Program-made: the position numbers and the translations under genes
Shown here: positions 24,581 to 33,217 of the stretch, one piece after another
Layout of the letters: each line of letters begins with the position of its first letter
Numbering within the stretch: position 1 is the stretch's first letter
The notes under the pieces: model-generated
Told to the model about the DNA's origin: nothing
Databases searched by the model: none
What the model saw: only the letters and a program-made list of their open reading frames with translations
Origin: Bradyrhizobium iriomotense
Lineage (GTDB): Bacteria; Pseudomonadota; Alphaproteobacteria; Rhizobiales; Xanthobacteraceae
Direction: 5' to 3'
Length of the DNA: 64,000 nucleotides
NCBI RefSeq assembly: GCF_030160715.1
Contig: NZ_BSOW01000003.1
Coordinates: 62,001 to 126,000 of the forward strand

Positions 24581-25663
24581 TCATCCCTGACTGCGATCCT
24601 CGTTTACCACCAGCCGGCGCCGCGTCGGGAACAGCGTCAGGTCGTAACGTTCTGAGACGAGGCCCCAGAGGCCGCGCGGGGCGAACAGCATGACGAGAAT
24701 GCCGAGCGTGCCCAGCAGGATCAGATACCAGGCGCCGAAATCGGCGAGATAGCGCTGCATCAGATAGAAGATGATGGCGCCGATCACCGGGCCTTCGATC
24801 GTGCCGATGCCGCCGATTACGACGATGAAGAGGACGTAGGCGGTCCAGTCGAGCACGGAGAAGGCGGCATCCGGTGAGATGCGCGCCTTCTGGAGATAGA
24901 TCAGCGCGCCGACCATGCCGGTCATCGCGGCGGTCGCGACATAGACGGCGAGCTTGATGCGGTCGATGTCAACGCCGAGGCTCGCGGCAGCGGCCTCGCG
25001 GTCGCGGATCGCGCCCAGCGCAAGGCCGCGGCGCGAGCGCAGCACGAGATAGACGAAGGCGAGCGTGCCGGCCATCAGGGCCAGCGCCAGCCAGTAGGAG
25101 GCGATGTCGCGCGCGGCCGGCGTGCGCACATCGAGCGCCGTCTTGATCCACTCGATGCCGGGCACGGAGGAGGTGACGGAGGGGGAGAGCGAGGTGCCCG
25201 TGCCGCCGCCGAGCGCCTTCACTTGCGCGAAGACCAGGCGATAGACCTCGGCCACGACCCAGGTGCCGATCGCGAAATAGGCGCCGCGCAGGCGAAAAAC
25301 GATCAGCGCGGTCGGCAAGGCTAGTGCCGCCGACACAATGCCCGCAACGGGAATCGCGAGCAGGGGATTGGCGCCGCCGATGAGCGTCAGCGCGAACAGG
25401 ACATAGCCGCCGAGGCCAACGAAAGCCTGCTGGCCGACCGAGATCAGGCCGGCATAGCCCGCGAGCAGGTTCCAGCACTGCGCCAGCGCCAGCATATAGA
25501 ACAGGAAGATCAGGTCCTGGATGAGAGTGCGGCCGGCGAATACGGGCAGCAGCACCAGCATGAGCAGGACGATGCAGGCGATGATCGCAGAGGTGCGCGA
25601 CAGGCGATCGGCGGTTTCGATGCGAAACACCCGCGTTGGCCTCGCTGCGCCGGCATCCATCAT
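24581..25663 (-). CDS. Branched-chain amino acid-type ABC transporter permease (LivM-like)
   Basis: 360 residues with about 9-10 membrane helices. The LivM signature is clear: NLLAGYAGLISVGQQAFVGLGGY (given as the family motif around residues 65-87, here a slightly longer reading of the same segment), LRLRGAYFAIGTWVV and GGIGTIEGPVIGAI. It forms the second half of the membrane channel with LivH. The start has GAGGGG 5 bases upstream. It is the last gene of the SBP-LivG-LivF-LivH-LivM unit. The cargo is probably an aromatic or other organic acid handled by the nearby HpaBC-like enzymes rather than leucine, by context only. Confidence 0.93.
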   Translation of the reverse strand: MMDAGAARPTRVFRIETADRLSRTSAIIACIVLLMLVLLPVFAGRTLIQDLIFLFYMLALAQCWNLLAGYAGLISVGQQAFVGLGGYVLFALTLIGGANPLLAIPVAGIVSAALALPTALIVFRLRGAYFAIGTWVVAEVYRLVFAQVKALGGGTGTSLSPSVTSSVPGIEWIKTALDVRTPAARDIASYWLALALMAGTLAFVYLVLRSRRGLALGAIRDREAAAASLGVDIDRIKLAVYVATAAMTGMVGALIYLQKARISPDAAFSVLDWTAYVLFIVVIGGIGTIEGPVIGAIIFYLMQRYLADFGAWYLILLGTLGILVMLFAPRGLWGLVSERYDLTLFPTRRRLVVNEDRSQG

Positions 25664-25672
25664 CGGGGCCCC

Positions 25673-26542
25673 TCAATCGACCGCGCGCGGAAACAGGCCG
25701 CGCGGCCTGATCGCCAGCACCACGAGGAAGGCGAGGTGACCCGACAGGATCTGCCATTCCGGATCGATCCGCGCGCCGATGGTCTGGGCGAGGCCGAGCA
25801 CGATACCGCCGGCGAGCGTGCCCCAGAAGCTGCCGAGCCCACCGATGATCACGGCCTCGAAGGCGTAGAGCAGTCGCGCCGGGCCGATGGTGGGATCGAA
25901 ATTGGCCCGCAGGCCCAGATAGAGCGCCGCAATCGCGATCACGACGAAGGCAATGCCCATCGCGATCGCAAAGGTGCGGTTGACGTCGATCCCCATCAGC
26001 TGCGCTACGTCGAGATCGTCGGAGGTTGCGCGGAAGGCGCGGCCGATCGCGGTGCGATAGAAGATGATGTTGAGGAGCACGATCACCGCGATGGCGGAGG
26101 CGAGCGTCAGCAACGGCACGACGCCCACCGCGATGTCGCCGCCGAGTGAGATCGACGCCGTCTCGATCGCGCCGGAGCGCAGGCGGCGGCTGTCGGCGGA
26201 GAACATCTGCAACAGCCCGTTCTGGATGATGATCGACAGGCCGAAGGTGACGAGCAGCGGCGGCAGGAGGTCGCGTCCGAGCGCCCGGTTCAACAACACG
26301 TGCTGAAGCGCAAAGCCGATCGCAAACAGGATCGGAGCTGCGAGGAGGACCGCTACGAAGGGATCGAGGCCGAGCCTCTCGGCCACCACGAAAATGGCGA
26401 AGGCGGCGAGCACGATGAGATCGCCATGGGCGAGATTGACCAGCCGCATCACGCCGAACATCAGCGAGAGCCCGGTGGCGAACAGGGCGTAGAGGCCGCC
26501 GAGCAAAATGCCCTGGATGATCGCGTCGAGAAAGCCGGTCAT
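25673..26542 (-). CDS. Branched-chain amino acid-type ABC transporter permease (LivH-like)
   Basis: 289 residues, about eight membrane helices. The family motifs GGLYALFATGLSLMFGVMRL and NLAHGDLIVLAAF near the N-terminus, and GGLGSFWGTLAGGIVLGLAQ near the C-terminus, are those of LivH. The start at 26542 is 4 bases after the LivF stop, which indicates translational coupling; a TTG start 12 bases earlier would overlap LivF. It is an inner-membrane partner of LivM. Confidence 0.93.
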   Translation of the reverse strand: MTGFLDAIIQGILLGGLYALFATGLSLMFGVMRLVNLAHGDLIVLAAFAIFVVAERLGLDPFVAVLLAAPILFAIGFALQHVLLNRALGRDLLPPLLVTFGLSIIIQNGLLQMFSADSRRLRSGAIETASISLGGDIAVGVVPLLTLASAIAVIVLLNIIFYRTAIGRAFRATSDDLDVAQLMGIDVNRTFAIAMGIAFVVIAIAALYLGLRANFDPTIGPARLLYAFEAVIIGGLGSFWGTLAGGIVLGLAQTIGARIDPEWQILSGHLAFLVVLAIRPRGLFPRAVD

Positions 26543-26546
26543 CGCA

Positions 26547-27245
26547 TCAACCAAAATAAGCGCGGTGGATCTGATCGCGCGAGAGCGCGCGGGGACGGCC
26601 CTCGAGGGAGACGCGGCCTTCCTGGAAGCAGTAGACGCGATCGGCGGCCTTCATCGCCTGCACGATGTCCTGCTCGACCAGCACGACGCTGGTGCCTTCG
26701 GCCTTGATCTGCGGCAGGGCTGCATAGATGTCGGCAATGACGATCGGCGCAAGCCCGAGGCTGATCTCGTCGCACAAGAGCACGCGGGGATTGGACATCA
26801 GCGCGCGGCCGATCGCGGCCATCTGCTGCTGGCCGCCGGACAGGAGCGGTGCGGCCGAACTGCGCCGCTCCTTCAGCACCGGGAATAGGGCATAGACGCG
26901 GTCGAGCGTCCAGGGGGCGGCGAGCTTACGACTGTGGCCCCCGATCAGGAGATTCTCCTCCACGGTGAGCGAGGGAAACAGCCGCCGTCCTTCAGGCACC
27001 AGCGCAACGCCTAGCCTGACGATGTCGGCGGCACGCTTGGCGCCGATCGGCAGGCCGTCGAGCAGCACGCTGTCGGCGGGACCTTCGATGAGGCCCGCGA
27101 TCGCCTTCAGGAAGGTCGACTTGCCTGCGCCGTTGGCGCCGATGATCGCAATGGTCTCGCTCGCCTCGAGGCTGGTGTCGATGCCATACAACGCCTGGAA
27201 GTCGCCGTAGAAGGCGGTGAGCTTCTGTGTCCTGAGCAGCGGCAT
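26547..27245 (-). CDS. ABC transporter ATP-binding protein (LivF-like)
   Basis: 232 residues. Walker A is IIGANGAGKSTFLKAIAGL, the ABC signature is PLLSGGQQQMAAIGRALMSN and Walker B is VLLCDEISLGLAPI. These are typical of LivF, the smaller of the paired ATPases of LIV-type importers. It lies 3 bp behind LivG and directly before LivH in the operon. Confidence 0.94.
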   Translation of the reverse strand: MPLLRTQKLTAFYGDFQALYGIDTSLEASETIAIIGANGAGKSTFLKAIAGLIEGPADSVLLDGLPIGAKRAADIVRLGVALVPEGRRLFPSLTVEENLLIGGHSRKLAAPWTLDRVYALFPVLKERRSSAAPLLSGGQQQMAAIGRALMSNPRVLLCDEISLGLAPIVIADIYAALPQIKAEGTSVVLVEQDIVQAMKAADRVYCFQEGRVSLEGRPRALSRDQIHRAYFG

Positions 27246-27248
27246 GCC

Positions 27249-27965
27249 TCACGCCTCGATGCCGATATAGATCTGATGCACGTCGGGCCGTTGCATGACC
27301 TCTTTCGGCGCGCCTTCCGCGATCTTGCGCCCGAAATTGAGCACGACCAAGCGGTCGATCACGGCGAAGAGCGCATGCACGACGTGCTCGATCCACAGGA
27401 TCGCAACGCCGGTCTTGCGAATGTCGCCGATGGTCGCGACGAGCTCGGCGCATTCGCCGTCGGTCAGGCCGCCGGCGATCTCGTCGAGCAGCACGAGTTT
27501 TGGCGCCGTCGCCAGCGCGCGCGCCATTTCCAGCCGCTTGCGCTCGAGCAGCGTCAATGAGCCCGCAAGCGCATTGGCGCACTTCAACAGGCCAAGCTGG
27601 TCGAGGATCTCGCCGCAGGCTTGCACGGCTTCGGTTTCCGTCTTGCGGCGGCCATGGACCGCGCCGACGAGCAGGTTCTCGAACACGGTGAGATTCTCGA
27701 ACGGCTGCGGAATCTGGTACGTGCGGCCGATGCCGGCGCGGCAGCGGCCTTGTGGCGGCAGCCCGGCGAGATCGCTTCCGTCGAAGCGGATGTGGCCCGC
27801 GCTCGGCGACAGGCCGCCGGCGATCAGGTTGAACAGCGTGGTCTTGCCGGCGCCGTTCGGCCCGATGATGCCGACGGCCTCGGAAGCTGCGATCGTCAGG
27901 TCGAGATCGTCAGCAACGACGATCGACCCAAAACTCTTCCTGAGGCCGGCGACTTCCAGCAGCAT
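27249..27965 (-). CDS. ABC transporter ATP-binding protein (LivG-like)
   Basis: 238 residues. Walker A is IIGPNGAGKTTLFNLIAGG, followed by the LivG-specific GIGRTYQIPQPFENLTVFEN, a degenerate signature (SLTLLERKRLEMARAL) and Walker B (LVLLDEIAGGLTDGE). It works with LivF. It is separated from the substrate-binding protein gene by 120 bp carrying a strong stem-loop. Confidence 0.94.
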   Translation of the reverse strand: MLLEVAGLRKSFGSIVVADDLDLTIAASEAVGIIGPNGAGKTTLFNLIAGGLSPSAGHIRFDGSDLAGLPPQGRCRAGIGRTYQIPQPFENLTVFENLLVGAVHGRRKTETEAVQACGEILDQLGLLKCANALAGSLTLLERKRLEMARALATAPKLVLLDEIAGGLTDGECAELVATIGDIRKTGVAILWIEHVVHALFAVIDRLVVLNFGRKIAEGAPKEVMQRPDVHQIYIGIEA

Positions 27966-28041
27966 GGCTTGTCAACGCTCATAGTGTTTTCCAGCGAGGT
28001 GGAGTCCGGATCGCGTGAAGAAAACGCGTCACACCAAGAAT

Positions 28042-28080
28042 CTGGAGCCCCGTTCCGATGCAATCGGAACGGGGCTCCAG
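28042..28080. other. Long perfect stem-loop between substrate-binding protein and livG
   Basis: An 18-bp perfect inverted repeat (starting CTGGAGCCCCGTTCCGAT, loop GCA, then its complement) begins 5 bp after the stop codon of the substrate-binding protein gene at 28086. No T-run follows on the minus strand. In LIV and other importer operons such a hairpin commonly protects the upstream mRNA, so that binding protein is made in excess over the membrane parts. Confidence 0.75.
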
Positions 28081-28085
28081 TGCGA

Positions 28086-29414
28086 TCAGGCAATCGGCTC
28101 CATCTTGCCGGCGACCGGAATGGCCGACGCGGTCCGGTTGTCCGTCACGACGATGTCGTATTTGCCGTCCTTGAACCGCCACTGGCCGCCGACGAGCGGC
28201 GTCTTGGCGACATTCTTGGCGGCAAACGGCGGCAAATCCGCAGATCCCCACTGTACCCTGCCGACGACGGTGTCGAGATTGGTCGCGGCAATCGTCGTTG
28301 CGATCGCCTTGCCGTCGCGATCGGGCGCGCGCTTCAGCACATCGACCGCGACCTCGAACAGCGCGTGGACGAAGCCGATCGGCTGCGTCCACTGCTTCTT
28401 GGTCGCGCCCTCATAGGCCGTGGCGAGATCCTTCGCGCTCATGCCGGTGAGCGAGGATTTGAACGGATGGTTCGGCGTCCACCAGACTTCCGAGGAGAGG
28501 TTGTGGCCGTCCTTGCCGAGCGCCTCGACGGCAACCGGAAAGAGGATCGCCTTGCCGACGGAAGCGACCTTCGGCTTGAAGCCTTGCTGGAGCGCCTGCT
28601 TCCAGAAGGTGGTGAAATCCGGCGGCAGCACCACGCCGGTGATAATCTCGCAATTGGCCGCCTTGAACGCGCCGATCTGCGCCGAAAAGTTGTCTGTGAG
28701 ATTCTGGTAGCGGCCGGGATCGGTGAGCTTGTAGCCGCCTTTCTCGAGCACCGGCGGGAAGCCAACGACCTTGTCGCCCCAGGCATTGCCGTCGCCGTCG
28801 TTGGGGAAGAGACCGCCGACGGATTTGTTGGTCGCGACTTGGCTCCACATGTTGGTGAAGACGGCGATGACGTCCTCGAGCCCCCAGAAGAAGTGATAGG
28901 TGTAGTTGAAGCCTTTCCACGCCGGCGGGCCACCGCCGGGATTGGCCTGACGGCCGATGAACCAGGGCTGCCACGGCGCGACCGTGGAGATGCACGGCAC
29001 TTCCTCGATCTCGCATTGGGTCGAGACCGGATTGGTGGTCTCCGGCGTCGATGCCACCAGCATCAGATCGACCTTGTCCTGGACGATGAGATCCTTGGCG
29101 ACCTCCGCCGCGCGGTTCGGATTGGACTGGCTGTCCTTGACCACCACTTCGACGGGCACGGTGGTGTTGCCGAGCTTGATGCCGGCCTTGGTGGCCTCCT
29201 TGAAATTGGCGAGGATGAAATTGTCGGCCTCGGCAAAGGCGGCGAGGGGACCGGTGAGCGGCGAGACGTAGCCGAGCTTGATCGCGCGCGTTTGCGCGAT
29301 TGCCGGCGACTTCAATCCGACCGAGAGCGCGGCGCCGGTTGCGGCGGAGTATTTCAGGAGCGTGCGGCGGTCGATGGAATGACAATCAGTCGAGCTGATC
29401 TTGCGGCAGGTCAT
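28086..29414 (-). CDS. LIV-type ABC transporter substrate-binding protein with Tat signal
   Basis: 442 residues of the periplasmic binding protein type I family. A twin-arginine leader (SIDRRTLLKYSAATGAALSV) ends around residue 41. The mature part begins IKLGYVSPLTGPLAAFAEAD and includes DSQSNPNRAAEVAKDLI. The start follows GGGGAGGACGCGCAG. It is divergent from the IclR gene, with a tandem operator at 29480-29513 in the 118-bp gap. The ligand is not known; location beside HpaBC suggests an aromatic acid. Confidence 0.92.
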   Translation of the reverse strand: MTCRKISSTDCHSIDRRTLLKYSAATGAALSVGLKSPAIAQTRAIKLGYVSPLTGPLAAFAEADNFILANFKEATKAGIKLGNTTVPVEVVVKDSQSNPNRAAEVAKDLIVQDKVDLMLVASTPETTNPVSTQCEIEEVPCISTVAPWQPWFIGRQANPGGGPPAWKGFNYTYHFFWGLEDVIAVFTNMWSQVATNKSVGGLFPNDGDGNAWGDKVVGFPPVLEKGGYKLTDPGRYQNLTDNFSAQIGAFKAANCEIITGVVLPPDFTTFWKQALQQGFKPKVASVGKAILFPVAVEALGKDGHNLSSEVWWTPNHPFKSSLTGMSAKDLATAYEGATKKQWTQPIGFVHALFEVAVDVLKRAPDRDGKAIATTIAATNLDTVVGRVQWGSADLPPFAAKNVAKTPLVGGQWRFKDGKYDIVVTDNRTASAIPVAGKMEPIA

Positions 29415-29479
29415 CTGCGCGTCCTCCCCTCTGGATGCGCCGGATTCTCAAGCGTCAATCGATTGACACACGGGCCGGC

Positions 29480-29513
29480 GTTCGATATTCGAACATAAGT
29501 TCGTAATTCGACC
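29480..29513. promoter_or_regulatory. Tandem IclR operator candidate, site A
   Basis: Two 15-bp elements, GTTCGATATTCGAAC (29480-29494, perfect palindrome) and GTTCGTAATTCGACC (29499-29513), start exactly 19 bp apart. The same arrangement occurs before hpaB at 30415-30448. This site lies between the divergent substrate-binding protein and IclR genes. Confidence 0.75.
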
Positions 29514-29532
29514 AGTTTCCGCCAGCGCCCCG

Positions 29533-30363
29533 ATGGAGTCAACAGGCCGCGTCATGTCGCAAGCATCCGAGCGCCACAAGGGCGAGCCGGGGCATCGCAA
29601 GGGCGAGCCCGACGACAAGGAGTTCATGACGACGCTCGCCAAGGGGCTGGCGGTGCTCGGCGCGTTCGGCCGTCAGCGGCCGACCATGACGCTGTCGGAA
29701 GCGGCAGTGGTCGCCGATCTCTCGCGCGCCACCGCACGGCGCGTGCTGCGCACGCTCACCCAGCTCGGTTATGTCGTGCAGGACGGCCGGACCTTTGCGC
29801 TGTCGCCGCAGATCCTGGATCTCGGCTTTGCGTACCTGTCGACGCAGAGCTGGATCGACCGCGCGCTGCCCTTGATGCGTGAGCTCAGCGAGCGTCTCGG
29901 CGAATCCTGCTCGGCCGCGATACTGCAAGGCAACGACATCGTCTATGTCGCGCGCGTGCCCGCAAGGCGCATTATGTCGGCAGCGCTGTCGGTCGGAAGC
30001 CGGCTGCCGGCACTGCACACGGCGCTGGGCCGCGTTCTGTTCGGCTATCTCGACGAGGCCGAGATCTGGCGGCGGCTGATGTCGCAGCGGATCGAGGCGT
30101 ATACGCCGCAGACCATCACGGACCCGCAGGCGCTGTTCGACCGCATCCGCGCCGACCGCGCGCAAAAGTTCTCCATCGTCGACGAGGAGCTCGAGCGCGG
30201 CCTGCGCGCGCTCGCCGTGCCGGTGCTCGATCGCAGCGGCCAGGTCGTCGGCGCCATCAACCTGTCGACGCACTCGACGCGAACCACCCGCAATGAAATG
30301 CGCGAGCATTTCCTGCCCGAGCTCAATCGCATCAGCGAGCAGGTCTCCGCGATGACCGTCTGA
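29533..30363 (+). CDS. IclR-family regulator of the LIV/HpaBC locus
   Basis: 276 residues. After a polar N-terminal extension with a repeated KGEP element, the winged helix is at about 35-95 (LAKGLAVLGAFGRQRPTMTL, ATARRVLRTLTQLGYVVQD). The IclR effector domain covers 110-270 (ESCSAAILQGNDIVYVARVP, SVGSRLPALHTALGRVLFGY, IRADRAQKFSIVDEELERGL). The sequence resembles the PcaR/PobR branch that controls aromatic catabolism. It is flanked by two identical operator arrangements, consistent with autoregulation and control of both the transporter and hpaB. Confidence 0.92.
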   Translation: MESTGRVMSQASERHKGEPGHRKGEPDDKEFMTTLAKGLAVLGAFGRQRPTMTLSEAAVVADLSRATARRVLRTLTQLGYVVQDGRTFALSPQILDLGFAYLSTQSWIDRALPLMRELSERLGESCSAAILQGNDIVYVARVPARRIMSAALSVGSRLPALHTALGRVLFGYLDEAEIWRRLMSQRIEAYTPQTITDPQALFDRIRADRAQKFSIVDEELERGLRALAVPVLDRSGQVVGAINLSTHSTRTTRNEMREHFLPELNRISEQVSAMTV

Positions 30364-30414
30364 GACGAGCCCGGCTCTTGCCATGGAGGCGCGCCGGCCG
30401 TATCGTCGCATCAA

Positions 30415-30448
30415 GTTCGAAATACGGACACTAGTTCGATTATCGAAC
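30415..30448. promoter_or_regulatory. Tandem IclR operator candidate, site B
   Basis: GTTCGAAATACGGAC (30415-30429) and GTTCGATTATCGAAC (30434-30448, perfect palindrome except centre) start 19 bp apart, the same spacing as in site A but with the better element second. It lies 23 bp upstream of the hpaB-like start. Confidence 0.75.
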
Positions 30449-30470
30449 GCATTGCAGGGGAGATCGCGCG

Positions 30471-32060
30471 ATGGCAGGCAAGACGCAGGCTGCGATGGCA
30501 ATTCCGCCGGAGCACACCGGTAACGTCAAAGTCACGCGTCCGCAGACGGGCGCGGAATATCTGGACTCGCTGCGCGATGATCGCGCCGTCTACATCTATG
30601 GCGAGCGGGTGAAGGACGTCACCGAGCACCCGGCCTTCCGCAACACTGCGCGCATGACCGCCCGGCTCTACGACGCGCTTCACGACGACAAGCGCAAGGA
30701 CAAGCTCCTGCTGCCGACCGACACCGGTAATGGCGGCATGACGCACGCCTTCTTCAAGGCGCCGAAGACGATGGACGATCTTCTCGCCGGTCGCAGCGCG
30801 ATCGCCGAATGGGCGAAGATCACCTATGGCTGGATGGGCAGGGCGCCGGACTACAAGGCTGCCTTCCTCGCGACGCTCGGCGCCAACTCCGACTTCTACG
30901 AGCCGTACCAGGAGAACGCAAAACGCTGGTACAAATTCAGCCAGGAGCGCGTGCCGTTCGTCAATCACGCCATCATCCATCCCCCGATCGATCGCGGCCG
31001 TCCCGCCAATGAGGTCGGCGACGTCTGCGTTCACGTTGAAAAGGAAACCGATGCAGGCATCATCGTGTCCGGCGCCAAGGTGGTCGCGACCGGATCGGTG
31101 CTGACCAACTACACGTTCGTGGCGCACCACGGCCAGCTGCCGCTGCAGGACAAGAAATTCGCCGTCGTCTTCATACTCCCGACCAACGCGAAGGGCGTGA
31201 AGTTTCTTTGCCGCACCTCGTATGAGATGACCTCGACCGTCATGGGCAGTCCGTTCGATTACCCGCTGTCGAGCCGCATCGACGAGAACGACGCTGTGTT
31301 CATCCTCGACAAGGTGCTCGTCCCCTGGGAGAACGTCTTCGTCTACGCCGACATCGAAAAGGCCAACAACTTCTTCCCGCGCACCGGGTTCTTGTCGCGT
31401 TTTGTCGTGCACGGCTGCACGCGGCTCGCCGTGAAACTCGACTTCATCACCGGCCTGCTGCTCAAAGCCGTAGAGGCCATGGGCAGCAAGGATTTTCGCG
31501 GCGTGCAGGTGAACATCGGCGAGATCATTGCGTGGCGCAATTTGTTTTGGGGGCTGAGCGACGCCATGGTGCGCGATCCCAAGCCCTGGATTGGCGACTA
31601 CGTCCAGCCCAACGCTGATCCCGGTAACGCCTACCAGGTGCTCTCGACCATTGCCTATACCAAGATCAAATATCTGATCGAGCAGATCGTTGCCTCCGGA
31701 CTGATCTATCTCAACAGCCACTCCCGTGATTTCAAGAATCCCGAGATCAGGCCCTACATCGATCAGTACATGCGGGGCTCCAACGGCTACAAGGCCGAAG
31801 AGCGGGTCAAGCTGATGAAGCTGTTGTGGGACACCCTCGGCACGGAGTTCGGCGGTCGCCACGAACTTTATGAGATCAACTATGGCGGCGCCACCGAGCA
31901 GATCCGGCTGTTCAACTATTGGGGGGCACTGGCGTCCGGCAATGCCGACCGCTTCAAGGGCTTTGCCGAGGACTGCATGGCCGAATACGACCTCGACGGC
32001 TGGAAGGTGCCCGACCTCACCGATCCCGGCGAGCTCAGCTATCACATGCTGCGAAAGTGA
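30471..32060 (+). CDS. HpaB-like flavin-dependent aromatic monooxygenase, large component
   Basis: 529 residues, normal for the 4-hydroxyphenylacetate 3-monooxygenase oxygenase family. Visible family segments are [60 protein letters not shown], and [20 protein letters not shown]. These two-domain acyl-CoA-dehydrogenase-fold enzymes use reduced FAD from a partner reductase to hydroxylate phenols. The reductase is encoded 2 bp downstream. The start follows AGGGGAGATCGCGCG. The true substrate is open: 4-hydroxyphenylacetate, a chlorophenol or another phenol. Confidence 0.9.
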   Translation: MAGKTQAAMAIPPEHTGNVKVTRPQTGAEYLDSLRDDRAVYIYGERVKDVTEHPAFRNTARMTARLYDALHDDKRKDKLLLPTDTGNGGMTHAFFKAPKTMDDLLAGRSAIAEWAKITYGWMGRAPDYKAAFLATLGANSDFYEPYQENAKRWYKFSQERVPFVNHAIIHPPIDRGRPANEVGDVCVHVEKETDAGIIVSGAKVVATGSVLTNYTFVAHHGQLPLQDKKFAVVFILPTNAKGVKFLCRTSYEMTSTVMGSPFDYPLSSRIDENDAVFILDKVLVPWENVFVYADIEKANNFFPRTGFLSRFVVHGCTRLAVKLDFITGLLLKAVEAMGSKDFRGVQVNIGEIIAWRNLFWGLSDAMVRDPKPWIGDYVQPNADPGNAYQVLSTIAYTKIKYLIEQIVASGLIYLNSHSRDFKNPEIRPYIDQYMRGSNGYKAEERVKLMKLLWDTLGTEFGGRHELYEINYGGATEQIRLFNYWGALASGNADRFKGFAEDCMAEYDLDGWKVPDLTDPGELSYHMLRK

Positions 32061-32062
32061 AG

Positions 32063-32554
32063 ATGATGCTGAGCCCCACCGCCATCGATTCCAAACGCTT
32101 CCGGTCGGTGATGTCTACATTCCCGACCGGCGTCGCGATCATCGCGACCGAATGGAACGGCGAGCTGTTCGGCGCGACGATCAACTCGCTGACCTCGGTG
32201 TCGCTCGATCCCTGCATGCTGCTGTTCTGCACCAACGAGGGCAGTTCGACGGGAGCGGCGATCCGGCAGCGTGGCCTGTTCTCGGTGAACATCCTGGGCC
32301 AGCATCAATCCGACCTGTCCCACCGTTTCACCGGGCAAGTGAAGAACCGATTCGAGGATCTCGCCGTCGCGTTCAGCGCCGATGGTCTGCCGCTGCTGCA
32401 AGGCGCCGCGGCCCGGCTCTGCTGCCGCGTTGCGACCACCCACAAGGCAGGCGACCACGACATCATTCTCGGCGAGGTGCTCACGGGCGATGAGTCCGCG
32501 TGCAGCCCGCTGGTGTTTCACAAGGGCAGCTACGGGAGCTTTCAGCGGGCTTGA
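32063..32554 (+). CDS. Flavin reductase, HpaC-like partner of the monooxygenase
   Basis: 163 residues of the flavin reductase (DIM6/NTAB) family: RFRSVMSTFPTGVAIIATEW, FGATINSLTSVSLDPCMLLF, FSVNILGQHQ, and the final HDIILGEVLTGDES with FHKGSYGSF. It supplies reduced flavin to the HpaB-like component using NAD(P)H. The ATG lies 2 bases after the TGA of the large subunit, so translation is coupled. Confidence 0.9.
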   Translation: MMLSPTAIDSKRFRSVMSTFPTGVAIIATEWNGELFGATINSLTSVSLDPCMLLFCTNEGSSTGAAIRQRGLFSVNILGQHQSDLSHRFTGQVKNRFEDLAVAFSADGLPLLQGAAARLCCRVATTHKAGDHDIILGEVLTGDESACSPLVFHKGSYGSFQRA

Positions 32555-32592
32555 GTGGAATGGCGATCGACGTAGGATATGGTCCTATCCGG

Positions 32593-32620
32593 GCTGAGGG
32601 CATCAAGCTGAGGGCATCAA
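32593..32620 (+). repeat. 14-bp tandem repeat containing the ribosome binding site
   Basis: Two head-to-tail copies of GCTGAGGGCATCAA end 1 base before the ATG at 32622. Each copy contains a GAGGG element, so the gene has two potential ribosome binding sites at 9 and 23 bases from the start. Confidence 0.7.
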
Positions 32621-32621
32621 A

Positions 32622-33011
32622 ATGGCAGGAATCCGACCCGGGCTCGTCATTGTGATAGCGCTGTTGCTGTCAGATTCCATCGCGCTAGCGCAGCAGGCTG
32701 GCCCGCCTTGCACCGGCGACATCAAGACGCTGTGCGCGGGCGTTTCACCCGGTGAAGGCCGGATCAAGGCTTGCATAAAGTCTCATCTGAACGACGTGTC
32801 GGAGTCCTGCCGGGACCGCCTGCTCACGGTGGCGGTGACCGGAAAGATCTGCAAAGCCGATGTCGCGAAACTATGTGCCGGTATTGCGCCTGGGACCGGC
32901 GGCATCAGGCAGTGCATCAAATCGCACGTTGCAGAGCTGAGCGAGCCTTGCAGGGATGCGATGTCCGGGGCTGCAGCGGGCAAGAAGCTCCTGGGAGGCG
33001 GGGACCTCTAG
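32622..33011 (+). CDS. Exported Cys-rich repeat protein
   Basis: 129 residues with a signal peptide (LVIVIALLLSDSIALAQQ) and two cysteine-rich repeats, at about 28-64 and 73-112: C-x3-IKTLCAGVSPGEGRIKACIK-SH-x6-SC and C-x3-VAKLCAGIAPGTGGIRQCIK-SH-x6-PC. This is the Cys_rich repeat type (PF00839-like) known from Golgi apparatus protein and found in many bacterial secreted proteins. All eight cysteines are conserved between repeats and presumably form disulfides in the periplasm. A tandem repeat covers its ribosome site. Confidence 0.82.
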   Translation: MAGIRPGLVIVIALLLSDSIALAQQAGPPCTGDIKTLCAGVSPGEGRIKACIKSHLNDVSESCRDRLLTVAVTGKICKADVAKLCAGIAPGTGGIRQCIKSHVAELSEPCRDAMSGAAAGKKLLGGGDL

Positions 33012-33217
33012 TCAGTATCAATCCGGGCGCTATGGCGGGTTTCAACGCGCCTGACCCGTGCCGTCTGGACGATCAGCGCGAGCCCGGCGGACTGATCCGG
33101 TGCTCCGCGCGTCGCGCAGGCATCAAAACTGCTTGTCAAGCCATCGAAATAACGCTGGAAGCACAATAGACAGGGGCGGGGTCCGCCATCGCACGTCCTC
33201 ACCTTTCTGCTTTCCGA

